Numbered from the stretch's first letter, positions 44,867 to 54,142 are shown. The stretch is DNA of 56,734 bases from Novipirellula herctigrandis (GCA_007859835.1 SJPJ01000001.1:7285799-7342532), one strand, 5' to 3'. Made by a program: numbers and translations. The notes: generated by a model not told the origin, from the letters alone.

Positions 44867-46171
44867 CTATCGTCTGCGTTCTTCGCTGGGCAGACGAAAA
44901 ATTTCGACCAGTTTACCGATCGGGCCACCAATCGCTGCGAAATGAATTCCATCAGGTGAGAAAGCAACATATTTTACATAGCCACTGTCGCCCATTTGAA
45001 ACTTGCGGAGCGGCATGCCGCTTTGCGTATTCCAAAGCTTGACGTGCTCTCGGCAGCCGGTAATTAGGCGTTTGCCGCCTGGTGAAAAGGCTGCGGACCA
45101 TGCAATCTCGTTCCCTTCACCCATGGCGGGCTGCTTTCCGGATTGCGTTTCAAAGTAATGAACGTCGTAAGTCCGGCCGGCCGAGATCAAGCTTCCGCGG
45201 GGTGAGATCGCTGCAAATTGGCCGCTTCCACTTGATAGCGGCATGCGCTGGATGATTTTGCGGCTTTGCACGTCAATCACTGCCGCCATTCGTCCATCGG
45301 TGATTAGAATGTGTCCGCCGTAACGGCTGAACCGGGCAGCTCCGCTGGAACTAAATTGGAAGCCTTTGTATCGCGCCAGCACTTCACCTGACACCATATC
45401 CCACAGGCAGGCAATGTCGGCGGAGTGAATGGTGATGACATGCTTATTGTCGGGCGATGCAACGATCGATTTGATCTCTCCGCGATGGATTGAAAAATGA
45501 TTCTCCGGCTTCAAAGTCCCCTTGCCGTCAAATTGCCATACCAGCACCTCGCCGTTGAATGACCCCGCAAAGAGCCGCTTACCATCTGCAGAAAACGCGA
45601 CGGCGGATCGATTGTCGCTACCGATATCGTAAGCGGATTTTGTCGACGCATTGATGTCTATGAGGGTCAGGTTATCGCTGCCAAGCGTAGCCAAGTATGC
45701 ACCATCATTCGAAAACGCTAGTCCCTTGTAGCCCCAGGAATCCGAGCGAAATTGGCGAATGGATCCCGATGCTGATGGGGAATCGGTGACAATGGTCGCC
45801 ATCACCACCGCCGGCGATCCTGCGGCGTGCGATTCTCGATTTCCCGCTTGCTCGTTACCCGTCGTCTCTGCCTCGTCCCCCTCGGTGGATGGGCTTGTCT
45901 CTGGCAACAGCGCTTTGACGTGTGTAGCGTGCTCAGGAAGGGAAGCAATGTAGGTGAGGTCCTTGACGCTAAGGCGTCCGAGCGGGACCGCAGTTACTTG
46001 ACCGTTTGTTTTCTCTAAGTAAGCCTTCCCGTCGCGAACGGTAACAAGCTCGGCATCCACTTTGAATTTTCCAGTGCGGTCAGTCCATGTTCGAGCCAGT
46101 GCGTTAGGCACGAAGCCCAGCAGGATCGCGCAGGCGAATGAAAATGTTCGGACCAGGCGGTTGAATGTCAT
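44867..46171 (-). CDS. Exported SHD1-domain and WD40-repeat protein
   Basis: 434 residues, signal peptide to about ALA (residue 26). Residues 28-75 are an SLA1-homology-1-like domain (RTWTDRTGKFKVDAELV, then VPLGRLSVKDLTYI), which is very common in planctomycete exported proteins. A low-complexity linker (80-130) is followed by about six WD40 blades (140-430; AVAFSADGKRLFAGSFNGEVLVWQ is one). Protein-protein scaffold; no enzyme motif. Its ATG overlaps the stop of the protease gene upstream (ATGA), so the two are translationally coupled and probably act together. Confidence 0.88.
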   Translation of the reverse strand: MTFNRLVRTFSFACAILLGFVPNALARTWTDRTGKFKVDAELVTVRDGKAYLEKTNGQVTAVPLGRLSVKDLTYIASLPEHATHVKALLPETSPSTEGDEAETTGNEQAGNRESHAAGSPAVVMATIVTDSPSASGSIRQFRSDSWGYKGLAFSNDGAYLATLGSDNLTLIDINASTKSAYDIGSDNRSAVAFSADGKRLFAGSFNGEVLVWQFDGKGTLKPENHFSIHRGEIKSIVASPDNKHVITIHSADIACLWDMVSGEVLARYKGFQFSSSGAARFSRYGGHILITDGRMAAVIDVQSRKIIQRMPLSSGSGQFAAISPRGSLISAGRTYDVHYFETQSGKQPAMGEGNEIAWSAAFSPGGKRLITGCREHVKLWNTQSGMPLRKFQMGDSGYVKYVAFSPDGIHFAAIGGPIGKLVEIFRLPSEERRR

Positions 46172-48183
46172 TTGTTTGGATCGAACTTGTTCAGGCTGGT
46201 GGATTGGGGGGCATCTTTGACGTTTTCGAACTCTAAATCGTCGGTAGCGACGGAACGCGTTGTTGACGGCGATAGCGAATCCGAATTCATGAATGCATTG
46301 GCTCTTTCCTTCGCTCGTGATTCCTCGCGTTCTAGCCTTGCTTGCTGTTCCTGCTTTAGCTCCGCCTGATCGACTAGCTTGTAATTGAATTTAATGGGAA
46401 TGCGAATCGTCAGGTTATCTTGATTCAGTGTAATCGTTGCTTCGTAGTTCATGTGCAGCATCCGGCCAGCGTTCGGGTCGAACATCCCTTTTCCGGATCC
46501 GCTGATGACAAGAGGTGGTTCGTCCTTAGCTTCGCCATCGATGCGCAGCAAGTATGTCTTTGTCACATCGATACCGTCGGGGCCAGGCTTTCCAAAAGCG
46601 ATGGTTGTTGATTCGGTTCCGAGCAGCATTGGCGAGTTTTCAGGTGGCGGCGATTGTGACCGCATCCAAGGCGGACGTCTTCTTGATGCAAAACCGCCGA
46701 ACCCATAGCGATCCAGTCCCGAGGATCGGGTTTGGGCGGTCCGTTGTTGGAATACGATCAGACGGCTGGTGGCGGTGCGTCCGGGCGCCGAATTCGGCAG
46801 CATCTCAATCCCCACCTGGCCTGCGTTTTCAATCATCAACGGTAACATTGCGTGTTCATCATGGTGAAGTACTTGTCCGGACGGATCGATTTGAATTTTT
46901 CCGTCATAGTTCTCGTGGCGCAATGAAGGTGACTGAAACACACCCGGAGTGGGCAGCGTCGACTCATACCAATAACAGCCGTAATCGAGTTCGTAGGGGG
47001 ATTCCATCCCGGCGCCGTTGGGGCCAAAGCTGAGCTTCAATAGAGCGGTCGCTGGGCTCACCAAATCAATGATGTCTGGCGCTGACATGGCAGTTGCCTG
47101 ATCTTCTAGCACCACGGGAATGTTCAGCTCCTTCGCAATCTCAATCACCTTATTCGATGGGATTGCGAAACCGACTTCGGAGATGCCCTCACCTGCAAGT
47201 AGTGAGCTGGTGACGCCAACGAGTCGTCCAGCATCATCGACAAGCGGTCCTCCGCTGTTCCCGGGGTTGATCGTCGCGTCGATTTGAAGCCCATCCGCCC
47301 CATCGGGGCCGCCACGTCCAGACACCTCCCCCTTGGTCACTTTAATGGATTCTCCTAACACATCCGACAGCGGGTATCCTAATGCTCGGACTTCCTGAGC
47401 CAATCGAACTTGGTCCGAGTTCGCCAACTTTAGGTAGGGCAGGTCATCCTTGTTGAGACGTAGTACCGCAAGATCGTTCTCAAAGTCTAGCTTGATCACC
47501 GTCGCACTAAGCTCCGAGTCTCCGATGGTTGCTTGTATGCTCGTTGCGCCCTGTACCACGTGTGCACAGGTCACAATGATTCCTTGTGGATGGATGACAA
47601 ACCCAGTACCGCTACCTTCATCGACTTCATCATCCGTTGCGGTGATGGTTGGGCGATTCCCAGTTCCCTGAAGCGAGTTGCGGCCTCTGTATTTGAGCTT
47701 CTTCGTTCCCACCTCAGCTTCGATCTCGAAACCGTAAACCAACTTCTTTGTTGGATCAAAAGAATACTTGAGAGCGGATTCCACATGATCGAGTGCGGTG
47801 GGAACTTCTGGACCTAAAGAAGCAAGATCTGCAATCAAATGGAGTTGCATTGCCTTGGACTTGGAAAAATGATTGCCAAGATCGCTTGCGCGATCGTCGT
47901 CTGCAATTGGAGAGGACTCGTGTTCAAGTTCTTCTGCAACGGTCGGCTCGACCTCTGCAGCGACAGCAACAATGTTCTCTTCAATTTGCGGGATGGCCTG
48001 CTGGGCAACAAAAGGGTGAGTCGGAGATTGCGGCTTTTGTTCAGTCGTGACGAAAACATCGCGGTAGAAATACCAACCAGCGAACGATAGCAGGGTCAAA
48101 CTGAGCAAGGCGAATAAAAGTAGACCAGAAAAAACAAGAAACAGGACAACCTTACGATCGTCGCGATTGGCTTCGCTTCTCAT
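46168..48183 (-). CDS. Membrane-anchored DegP-like serine protease
   Basis: 671 residues. One membrane segment at about 12-39, then an acidic linker, then a trypsin-2/HtrA protease domain (about 185-370) with His208 in VTCAHVV, Asp237 in ENDLAVLRL and Ser310 in GNSGGPL. No PDZ domain can be seen; instead a C-terminal region of about 300 residues of unknown fold ends in a Lys/Arg/Glu-rich coiled tail (LKQEQQARLEREESRAKERA). It faces the periplasm. Cotranscribed with the SHD1-WD40 gene. May be an envelope quality-control or signalling protease unrelated to glycan use. Confidence 0.88.
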   Translation of the reverse strand: MRSEANRDDRKVVLFLVFSGLLLFALLSLTLLSFAGWYFYRDVFVTTEQKPQSPTHPFVAQQAIPQIEENIVAVAAEVEPTVAEELEHESSPIADDDRASDLGNHFSKSKAMQLHLIADLASLGPEVPTALDHVESALKYSFDPTKKLVYGFEIEAEVGTKKLKYRGRNSLQGTGNRPTITATDDEVDEGSGTGFVIHPQGIIVTCAHVVQGATSIQATIGDSELSATVIKLDFENDLAVLRLNKDDLPYLKLANSDQVRLAQEVRALGYPLSDVLGESIKVTKGEVSGRGGPDGADGLQIDATINPGNSGGPLVDDAGRLVGVTSSLLAGEGISEVGFAIPSNKVIEIAKELNIPVVLEDQATAMSAPDIIDLVSPATALLKLSFGPNGAGMESPYELDYGCYWYESTLPTPGVFQSPSLRHENYDGKIQIDPSGQVLHHDEHAMLPLMIENAGQVGIEMLPNSAPGRTATSRLIVFQQRTAQTRSSGLDRYGFGGFASRRRPPWMRSQSPPPENSPMLLGTESTTIAFGKPGPDGIDVTKTYLLRIDGEAKDEPPLVISGSGKGMFDPNAGRMLHMNYEATITLNQDNLTIRIPIKFNYKLVDQAELKQEQQARLEREESRAKERANAFMNSDSLSPSTTRSVATDDLEFENVKDAPQSTSLNKFDPNK

Positions 48184-48270
48184 TCTTATTCTCTGCTTTG
48201 ATGCCCCGGGTATGGAAGTCGACCACGTCTCGTCTGGCCAATAGGTTAGCAGATCCTAGCCATCCTTGCT

Positions 48271-48333
48271 TGGCATGCCAGCGATAAGCTCTTGGCATGC
48301 CAGCGATAAGCTCTTGGCATGCCAGCGATAAGC
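48271..48333. repeat. 22-bp tandem repeat with palindromic core, three units
   Basis: TGGCATGCCAGCGATAAGCTCT starts at 48271 and 48293, with a third copy at 48315 that diverges after 18-19 bases. Each unit contains the perfect palindrome TGGCATGCCA, so three symmetric sites are spaced 22 bp apart (about two helical turns). It lies in the 489-bp divergent spacer 48184-48672 between the protease/WD40 operon and GH51; no gene is otherwise seen there. Confidence 0.92.
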
Positions 48334-48672
48334 CACTTCGGTCGACTTCGTGGCGCGGGTCCGCGAGAGAATTACTCCAATGCTTTTAAACGCACTTAGC
48401 AGGAAGGCCAGTGTGACCATCTTTGAATTCGGTGTAGTCCAGAAACCCAAGTCGATCCGCGGTGAAGGTATTGCCTGCGCAAATGGGATATTTTTATGCG
48501 TATATTTGGGTTGTATCCATGGAATGATTGGGGACCATAGTAGGTTGCGTTTGAAACGTGGCAAGCATTCCCAGCAGCCGTCAAGTATCACGGTTTCTGG
48601 TCAAGCAAGTAGTCACGTTACCTTTTCGCAACTGAATCTCCCAATTGTTTTACGTTCTAAGGATAATGAGAC

Positions 48673-51144
48673 ATGCAGAAGCAACGTCAGCAGTCGTGGA
48701 ACCTAGTTTCCTTTGTCGCCATCACTGCTTTGATCGTCCTGGCCAACATACCAATCGCCAAGGCTGAAAACCGGGCTGAGATCCGAATCGATTGTGCGAA
48801 GCCGACGGTGGCCTTGAGTCCCCACCTGTATGGCCTGTTCTTCGAGGACATCAATTATGCAGCGGATGGCGGGTTGTATGCTGAATTGGTACAGAACCGC
48901 TCGTTCGAATATCACTCGCTTGAAGAAACGCATCGTGGCAGTGGTTTTCATCCTTTGTTTGCTTGGAAAAGTATTGGTGGTGAAGGGGGGCACGCCGATG
49001 CGAAGGTTGTCAACACAAGCCCACTCAATCAAAACAATCGAAACTATCTGCAGTTGAAGATTGACCAGAGCGGCGTTGTTGGCATAAGCAATAGCGGTTT
49101 CGACGGTATCCATTTGGATAAAGGGCAGCGGTACAACGTTTCACTTTACGCCAGAATCGACGATTGGAATGGCGACTCGGCGTTGACCGTTAAATTACAG
49201 TCGGACGACGTGTCTGATTGTGGTTCGGTTGTTCTCAAGGGTGGTGGCCAAACGTGGCAGAAACTCGAGGGCGTCATTGTTGCCTCCGCGACGACCGATA
49301 ACGCACGCCTCGTTGTTACCACAAAGGGACAGGGCACGTTGAACCTGGATATGGTTTCGCTGTTCCCGCAAGACACATTCAATGGTCGCAAAAATGGATT
49401 GCGGAAAGATTTGGTCCAAGCGTTGAAAGAGCTTAACCCGAAGTTTTTGCGTTTTCCTGGTGGATGCATCGCTCATGGTCATGGTTTAGACAACATGTAT
49501 CGTTGGAAGGATAGTGTTGGTGACGTTGCCGAACGCAAACCGAATTGGAACCTTTGGGGGTATCACCAAACCTACGGTCTAGGCTACTTCGAATACTTCC
49601 AACTCTGTGAAGATCTGGAAATGGCCCCGCTGCCTGTCGTTCCCATCGGCGTGGGATGTGGTTTCCGTTGTAATGAATTTGTTCCAATCGAAGAGCTCGG
49701 ACCGCACATCCAAGACGCGTTGGACTTGATCGAGTTCGCCAATGGTTCGGTGACTAGCAAGTGGGGTAAGGTACGTGCCGAGATGGGGCATCCGAAACCG
49801 TTTAATTTGGAGTTCGTTTGCCTGGGTAACGAGGAACACGACACGCCCGACATGCGTCAACGCTTTCCGCTATTCTCCAAGGTCATTCGTGAGGCATACC
49901 CGGACGTCAAGATCATCGGTACCTCTGGGCTTGGACCAGAGATCCCGATCTACGACCTAATGACGCGTGACAATGTTTATAGCTCCGACGAGCACTATTA
50001 CATGCCGCCATCATGGTTCCTGGGCAATCAGGATCGCTTCGATGAGTTCAGTCGTAACAAGCCGTTGATTTTTGTAGGGGAATACGCTGCTCACGATACG
50101 GATCGCAAAAACACGCTCTTTTCCGCGCTTTCGGAAGCGGCATTCCTAAACGGCGTGGAACGAAACGCGGCTATCGTTGATATGACGTGTTACGCGCCGC
50201 TATTCGGTCGTGAGGGTCACTCACAATGGAACCCGGATATGATCTATTTTGACAAACGGAATGTAGTACGAACGACGAACTACTACGTGCAACAAATTTA
50301 TGGGCAAAACAAGGGCGACGTCTATCTCAGCAACAGCGTCGAGACCAAGGCGGTGGGAGATCGGCCTACCGTTTCCGGTTGCGTTGGCATTGGAAGTTGG
50401 AACACCGCCATTGATGTTGAAAAAGTCACGGTGAACGGACGCCAGTTGGATCCTGCCAATTGGAACGTGATCAGCGGCGATTATTCGGTCAAGGATGGTC
50501 ACTATCTTCAATCCGAAGAGCAGGCCGCACCGGCAATGAGTATTAGCCAGGAAACCTTCTCGGACGAAACGGTTACGTTCGCGGTGCGAGCACGCAAAAC
50601 AAGCGGCTCAGAAGGATTCCTGATTCGGTTCGGTGCCGACAAGGAAGGTAACGGTGGTTATTGGTGGAACGTGGCAGGATGGAACAACAGCCGTCATGGC
50701 TTGGAAGACTTTTCGAGCGGCAGCGCAACGTTGGACAGTGTGAACGGTTCGATCGAGACAAACCGCTGGTACGATTTGCGGGTCGATTTGACGCCCGGCG
50801 TGATACAATGCTACATCGATGATCAGTTGGTCCAAGAATACAAGATCGAGCCAGCTGCGTTGAGCATTTCCTCGACCTACGATCGTGATGCCGGCGAGGT
50901 GATTGTTAAGCTCGTCAATCCAACGTCCGACCCGATTGAGGCTCATCTTAATATTGCGGGCAGCGATAGCGTTGCCACCAAGGCGCAGTTGATCTCTTTG
51001 TCGGGTGAGAAAAATGCCACCAACACGTTGGATCACCCCAATACCGTTGCGCCAGTGACGAGTGAAATCGCCGCAGGTCGTGAGTTTTCGCATAGCATCC
51101 CGCCGTTTGCCGTGGAATTCATTCGCATCAAGGCCGAGCGTTGA
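48673..51144 (+). CDS. Secreted GH51 alpha-L-arabinofuranosidase
   Basis: 823 residues, signal peptide ending near AKA (residues 29-31). HLYGLFFEDINYAADGGLY opens the family region; a carbohydrate-binding CBM4_9-like segment (about 90-230) interrupts it; FLRFPGGCIAHG begins the barrel. Acid/base Glu387 in LGNEEHD and nucleophile Glu470 in VGEYAAHD. A LamG/DUF1080-like domain (about 600-720) sits before the C-terminal beta-sandwich. Removes arabinofuranosyl side chains from arabinoxylan, arabinan or arabinogalactan. A terminator-like hairpin follows at 51195. Confidence 0.93.
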   Translation: MQKQRQQSWNLVSFVAITALIVLANIPIAKAENRAEIRIDCAKPTVALSPHLYGLFFEDINYAADGGLYAELVQNRSFEYHSLEETHRGSGFHPLFAWKSIGGEGGHADAKVVNTSPLNQNNRNYLQLKIDQSGVVGISNSGFDGIHLDKGQRYNVSLYARIDDWNGDSALTVKLQSDDVSDCGSVVLKGGGQTWQKLEGVIVASATTDNARLVVTTKGQGTLNLDMVSLFPQDTFNGRKNGLRKDLVQALKELNPKFLRFPGGCIAHGHGLDNMYRWKDSVGDVAERKPNWNLWGYHQTYGLGYFEYFQLCEDLEMAPLPVVPIGVGCGFRCNEFVPIEELGPHIQDALDLIEFANGSVTSKWGKVRAEMGHPKPFNLEFVCLGNEEHDTPDMRQRFPLFSKVIREAYPDVKIIGTSGLGPEIPIYDLMTRDNVYSSDEHYYMPPSWFLGNQDRFDEFSRNKPLIFVGEYAAHDTDRKNTLFSALSEAAFLNGVERNAAIVDMTCYAPLFGREGHSQWNPDMIYFDKRNVVRTTNYYVQQIYGQNKGDVYLSNSVETKAVGDRPTVSGCVGIGSWNTAIDVEKVTVNGRQLDPANWNVISGDYSVKDGHYLQSEEQAAPAMSISQETFSDETVTFAVRARKTSGSEGFLIRFGADKEGNGGYWWNVAGWNNSRHGLEDFSSGSATLDSVNGSIETNRWYDLRVDLTPGVIQCYIDDQLVQEYKIEPAALSISSTYDRDAGEVIVKLVNPTSDPIEAHLNIAGSDSVATKAQLISLSGEKNATNTLDHPNTVAPVTSEIAAGREFSHSIPPFAVEFIRIKAER

Positions 51145-51194
51145 TGTGACCCTCTACGCAAATCTATACCAGCGTAGGTGAGCAAATTGGAATA

Positions 51195-51224
51195 TCATCT
51201 GGCCGGGCTATCCCGGTCAGATGA
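51195..51224 (+). terminator. Hairpin after GH51
   Basis: TCATCTGGCCGGG (51195-51207) pairs over 13 positions with CCCGGTCAGATGA (51212-51224), one of them G-U, with a CTAT loop, 50 bases after the GH51 stop. There is no T run, so it may need Rho or act as an RNA-stabilising stem. Confidence 0.5.
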
Positions 51225-51252
51225 AGCGAATGGTCTTTAACAACAGGTGTGA

Positions 51253-51280
51253 CGGGCTCAATGGCACGGGCTCAATGGCA
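51253..51280. repeat. 14-bp direct repeat, two units
   Basis: CGGGCTCAATGGCA at 51253-51266 and again at 51267-51280, exact, followed by a partial third start CGGGC. About 110 bp after the GH51 stop. Confidence 0.8.
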
Positions 51281-51444
51281 CGGGCACAAGCTTAAGCTGC
51301 TGATGCATAACGAGTTGGGTCTCCGCTCCTTGGTGTTGCTGTTAGCTTGCCTTCCTTCTTTCTTCGTTTGAGCACACGGGGTTCTGTTCGTCCTCACCGG
51401 TCTCCTACCTTGAGTTCACTGTTTATCGTGAGGAGGTTGTTCCA

Positions 51445-51612
51445 ATGATCGGCTCTTTTTCCGTTGGAAAAACAAACGAAAAACAAACGGGCCATCCAAT
51501 AAACCCTTGCATTGCGGCGGGAACGATAGAGAGTCTTGCTCGTAAAGCGGTTCGAAGTGGCCAAGGATGGCTATGTGCGCCAGCCAATCCGCTCGGGTTA
51601 TCTTCGGCGTAG
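51445..51612 (+). CDS. Candidate 55-residue small protein with perfect Shine-Dalgarno
   Basis: ATG 51445 is preceded by AGGAGG at 51431-51436 with an 8-nt spacer, the best ribosome site I saw in the window, and the frame runs 55 codons to TAG at 51610. The peptide starts MIGSFSVGKTNEKQTG, has two Cys (residues 22 and 44) and a middle that could form a helix (GTIESLARKAVRSG). I recognise no family. It lies in the 796-bp spacer between GH51 and GH16, which is unusually long for this window. The good ribosome site argues for expression; the length and lack of homology argue for caution. Confidence 0.35.
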   Translation: MIGSFSVGKTNEKQTGHPINPCIAAGTIESLARKAVRSGQGWLCAPANPLGLSSA

Positions 51613-51799
51613 CGGCATCTGTTTTGCACTCTTGAACTTGCAGCCGATTTTCTGATTGGCGTTGTCCGCTGGGCGGTCGATGCTGCAAAGATGGTTGTGA
51701 ACTCGTAGGAGAGAAGGTCTGCAGCTTCGAGCGCATCGACTGGCTGCAGATTCCCAAATCAAAGACACCGAAAAAGTTCCGTACGAAAGATAGATGTTG

Positions 51800-51885
51800 G
51801 ATGGCCCTCTTTGGTTATTGATGGCCCTCTTTGGTTATTGATGGCCCTCTTTGGTTACTTTGGTTGCTTTGGTTACTTTGGTTAC
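51800..51885. repeat. Nested tandem repeats: 20-bp x3 running into 9-bp x4
   Basis: GATGGCCCTCTTTGGTTATT is repeated at 51800, 51820 and 51840 (last copy ends ACT). The end of the third unit continues as 9-bp units TTTGGTTAC at 51850, 51859 (TTTGGTTGC), 51868 and 51877. The 9-mer is part of the 20-mer, so the array grew at two scales. It lies 55 bp from the GH16 stop. Confidence 0.92.
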
Positions 51886-51940
51886 GAGTCATGGTGAGTC
51901 AACGCGTGGCGTTAAAGGTTCGATACTCGGATCGCTCGCT

Positions 51941-53011
51941 CTAAGGTTGTTTTTGATAGACGCGAACGTAGTCGACCAAGACGCGTGACATTTCACGCAT
52001 TTCATTGTTTTCAGCAACGCAGGGGCCTTCGGTGCGGCCGTCGCCTTGATTGGGGTCCCACGAATTTGGTTTGAACTCTAAAGTTAGAAGCATCATCATG
52101 TCCACGGGATCGGTCGGGATGTTTTCCGTGAAGGTGTAGAAGAGTTTTCCATCAACGTAGCATTTCATCAAATCGGTTGACCATTCCAAGCCGTACTCAT
52201 GGTACTTGTCGTCGTTGACATCAACGTATTGCTGCGGACGCGGGCGTGAGGCGGCATTGAATTGCTTTGATTCCGACGCGTCTTTTTTTCCCCAGTGATT
52301 AGCGACGTTGAAACAGTACCGCATATAGTCTGGTTCGCCTTTGACAATCTCGACGATGTCGACTTCTGTCCCATCGGCCGGTTCGTCGTTATAGGCTCGT
52401 GTTTGGGTAAAAAGCCAGAACGCGAACCACGTCGAATAGCCAATAATTTTATCGCTGCGAACACTTGCACAGATGTAGAGCGGCCCCTCCTTCGGGCTGA
52501 AAAACTGGCCGGCCCACTTCACGTTGTTCGGTTCAGTACTAGCCCATGTTTCTGGATAGCCCGACAACAGGTAGGCTGCATTGACGCGGTCCCCGTGCTC
52601 ATTTTGCTTCGTTTTGTCACAGACGATCCGCATCGCAAGTTGTCCCGAGCCGTTGAGTACGTGGTTGCCGGATTTGGTGCTATACATCCAAGCGGATTCT
52701 TCTGTTGCGCCGGTCCAGCGGAGCCCCTTCGCTTGGTTGGCTTTGAATGTATCCGGATCGTAGGCGAGCATGGGGAACCACTTCGTTAGTTCCCCTTTTC
52801 CCGAGAACTCGTCCGACCAGGAAATCTCCCATTTTCCCGGCGGCACCCAGCTTGGCGAATTGATCGGTTCGCCGGATGTGTTGAGTGCCTCTCCTGATGG
52901 AGTCACAGAAACAGTAGCAGTCTCGGCCGCATCTTCGGCACGATTCACCGCAGAACTCAAAACTAAAATCGCCAAGGCGGGGAACAAGATTGCACGCATT
53001 CGAAAAATCAT
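51941..53011 (-). CDS. Secreted GH16 endo-glycosidase
   Basis: 356 residues, signal peptide to about NRA (residue 25). Jelly-roll domain with WSDEFSG near residue 67 and the catalytic motif E-V-D-I-V-E at Glu216-Asp218-Glu221, the beta-bulge type (ExDxxE) of agarases, porphyranases, carrageenases and laminarinases. WFAFWLF before the motif and the late HEYGLEWS also fit agarase/porphyranase-like subfamilies, which would agree with red-algal sulfated galactans, but subfamily needs alignment. Retaining endo-hydrolase. Divergent from the PEP-CTERM gene across 390 bp. Confidence 0.9.
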   Translation of the reverse strand: MIFRMRAILFPALAILVLSSAVNRAEDAAETATVSVTPSGEALNTSGEPINSPSWVPPGKWEISWSDEFSGKGELTKWFPMLAYDPDTFKANQAKGLRWTGATEESAWMYSTKSGNHVLNGSGQLAMRIVCDKTKQNEHGDRVNAAYLLSGYPETWASTEPNNVKWAGQFFSPKEGPLYICASVRSDKIIGYSTWFAFWLFTQTRAYNDEPADGTEVDIVEIVKGEPDYMRYCFNVANHWGKKDASESKQFNAASRPRPQQYVDVNDDKYHEYGLEWSTDLMKCYVDGKLFYTFTENIPTDPVDMMMLLTLEFKPNSWDPNQGDGRTEGPCVAENNEMREMSRVLVDYVRVYQKQP

Positions 53012-53401
53012 GATTCGCTTAATGAGATTTGTTGAGGTTGCCTTTGGGGGCCGTCACTCCTCCCCCCAACGGCTGTCTCGGTCGAAGACGAGATAGAAAC
53101 AACCGGCATCAACCTACGATACCGGTTAGCTTTTCGATTTACAGTAGCGGCAAATCCAATCTCCTATATCTCCGAAGCCAAAACAGCATTGATTGCGATT
53201 TTTTATCGTCCCGGGGGATTCGTGCCCGCTTGTCTGTCTTGCCAGAAACCTCGCTAGAATTGCTCATTCCCTGGCCAGAAAAGCTTTACAGCCCTCCCCT
53301 CTTCACTATGATAAGACTTACTAAAGACAATGCAATAATTTCTGTTGGCAATGGCATTCGTCGATTTTCTGTCCCTCGCCAACATCGCTTGGAGAACCAG
53401 C
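53012..53401. other. GH16 / PEP-CTERM divergent spacer
   Basis: No gene or repeat recognised in 390 bp. The 60 bases ahead of 53402 are in an open frame (from GTG/TTG-like codons near 53345) but lack ribosome-site support. Confidence 0.3.
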
Positions 53402-54055
53402 ATGATTCAACGCTTTCTCACCCTAGCCGTCATCGCCGCCCTCGGCATATCGTCCGCAACTACCGTTACCCATGCTGATGTAGTCCTTTTCGACGGCACA
53501 GTTGTGCATGGAGGACTTTTCGCGAACGGAATGAAGGAGATCGATACGGCTACCTTCCCGGGAGAGAGCGTCATAAAGTTCACGCCTGACGGCAGCTACA
53601 AGAGCGGTGGGCTCGAATTCTACGGAGGGAAGGAATACACGATTCCGACAGGCGAAAGCTTGTTGCGGGTATCCGCTTACTCAACCGATGCAGGCAACAT
53701 GAACGGTTTTACCATTAGCATGGACACAGGGAGTTTCGACCTTGGAACGGATGACTGGACCTTGGACGGAAATCCAGGTGCAATTGGTGATTTCACGGGC
53801 GGCAATTGGCATGAGTTGGAGTTTGATTTAAGCACAGTCTCAGGCTTCGTTGCAGGTACCTCTGTATTAAATGGACTGGTAACGTTTAAGAACAATACTA
53901 GTTTGAACCCTATCTACATTGGAGATATCAGCCTTGCTACGGCCGTAGCCGTACCCGAACCATCAACCTTCGCGGCATTGGCCATCGTTGGTTTTTCCGG
54001 CACGGTTATCGCTCGACGACGTCGTCGCAAGCTTCACTCTGATATCGCAGCTTAG
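53402..54055 (+). CDS. PEP-CTERM sorting-domain protein
   Basis: 217 residues from ATG 53402. Signal peptide MIQRFLTLAVIAALGISSATTVTHA; a beta-rich body of about 165 residues that I cannot assign to a family; then VPEPSTF, a hydrophobic segment (AALAIVGFSGTVIA) and a basic RRRRRK tail, the full tripartite PEP-CTERM signal recognised by an exosortase. The protein is exported and probably processed and surface-attached, often linked to exopolysaccharide in other bacteria. No exosortase gene is in the window. A strong terminator follows. Confidence 0.9.
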   Translation: MIQRFLTLAVIAALGISSATTVTHADVVLFDGTVVHGGLFANGMKEIDTATFPGESVIKFTPDGSYKSGGLEFYGGKEYTIPTGESLLRVSAYSTDAGNMNGFTISMDTGSFDLGTDDWTLDGNPGAIGDFTGGNWHELEFDLSTVSGFVAGTSVLNGLVTFKNNTSLNPIYIGDISLATAVAVPEPSTFAALAIVGFSGTVIARRRRRKLHSDIAA

Positions 54056-54085
54056 CACAACCTTACGAGTTCAAAGCGATCACCA

Positions 54086-54117
54086 AATCTCCTTCGTAAA
54101 CGCGAAGGAGATTTTTT
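54086..54117 (+). terminator. Rho-independent terminator after the PEP-CTERM gene
   Basis: AATCTCCTTCG (54086-54096) and CGAAGGAGATT (54103-54113) form a perfect 11-bp stem around loop TAAACG, followed by a T run to 54117. About 30 bases after the stop codon. Confidence 0.9.
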
Positions 54118-54142
54118 GGTTTGCCAGGCATGTTTCTCAGCT

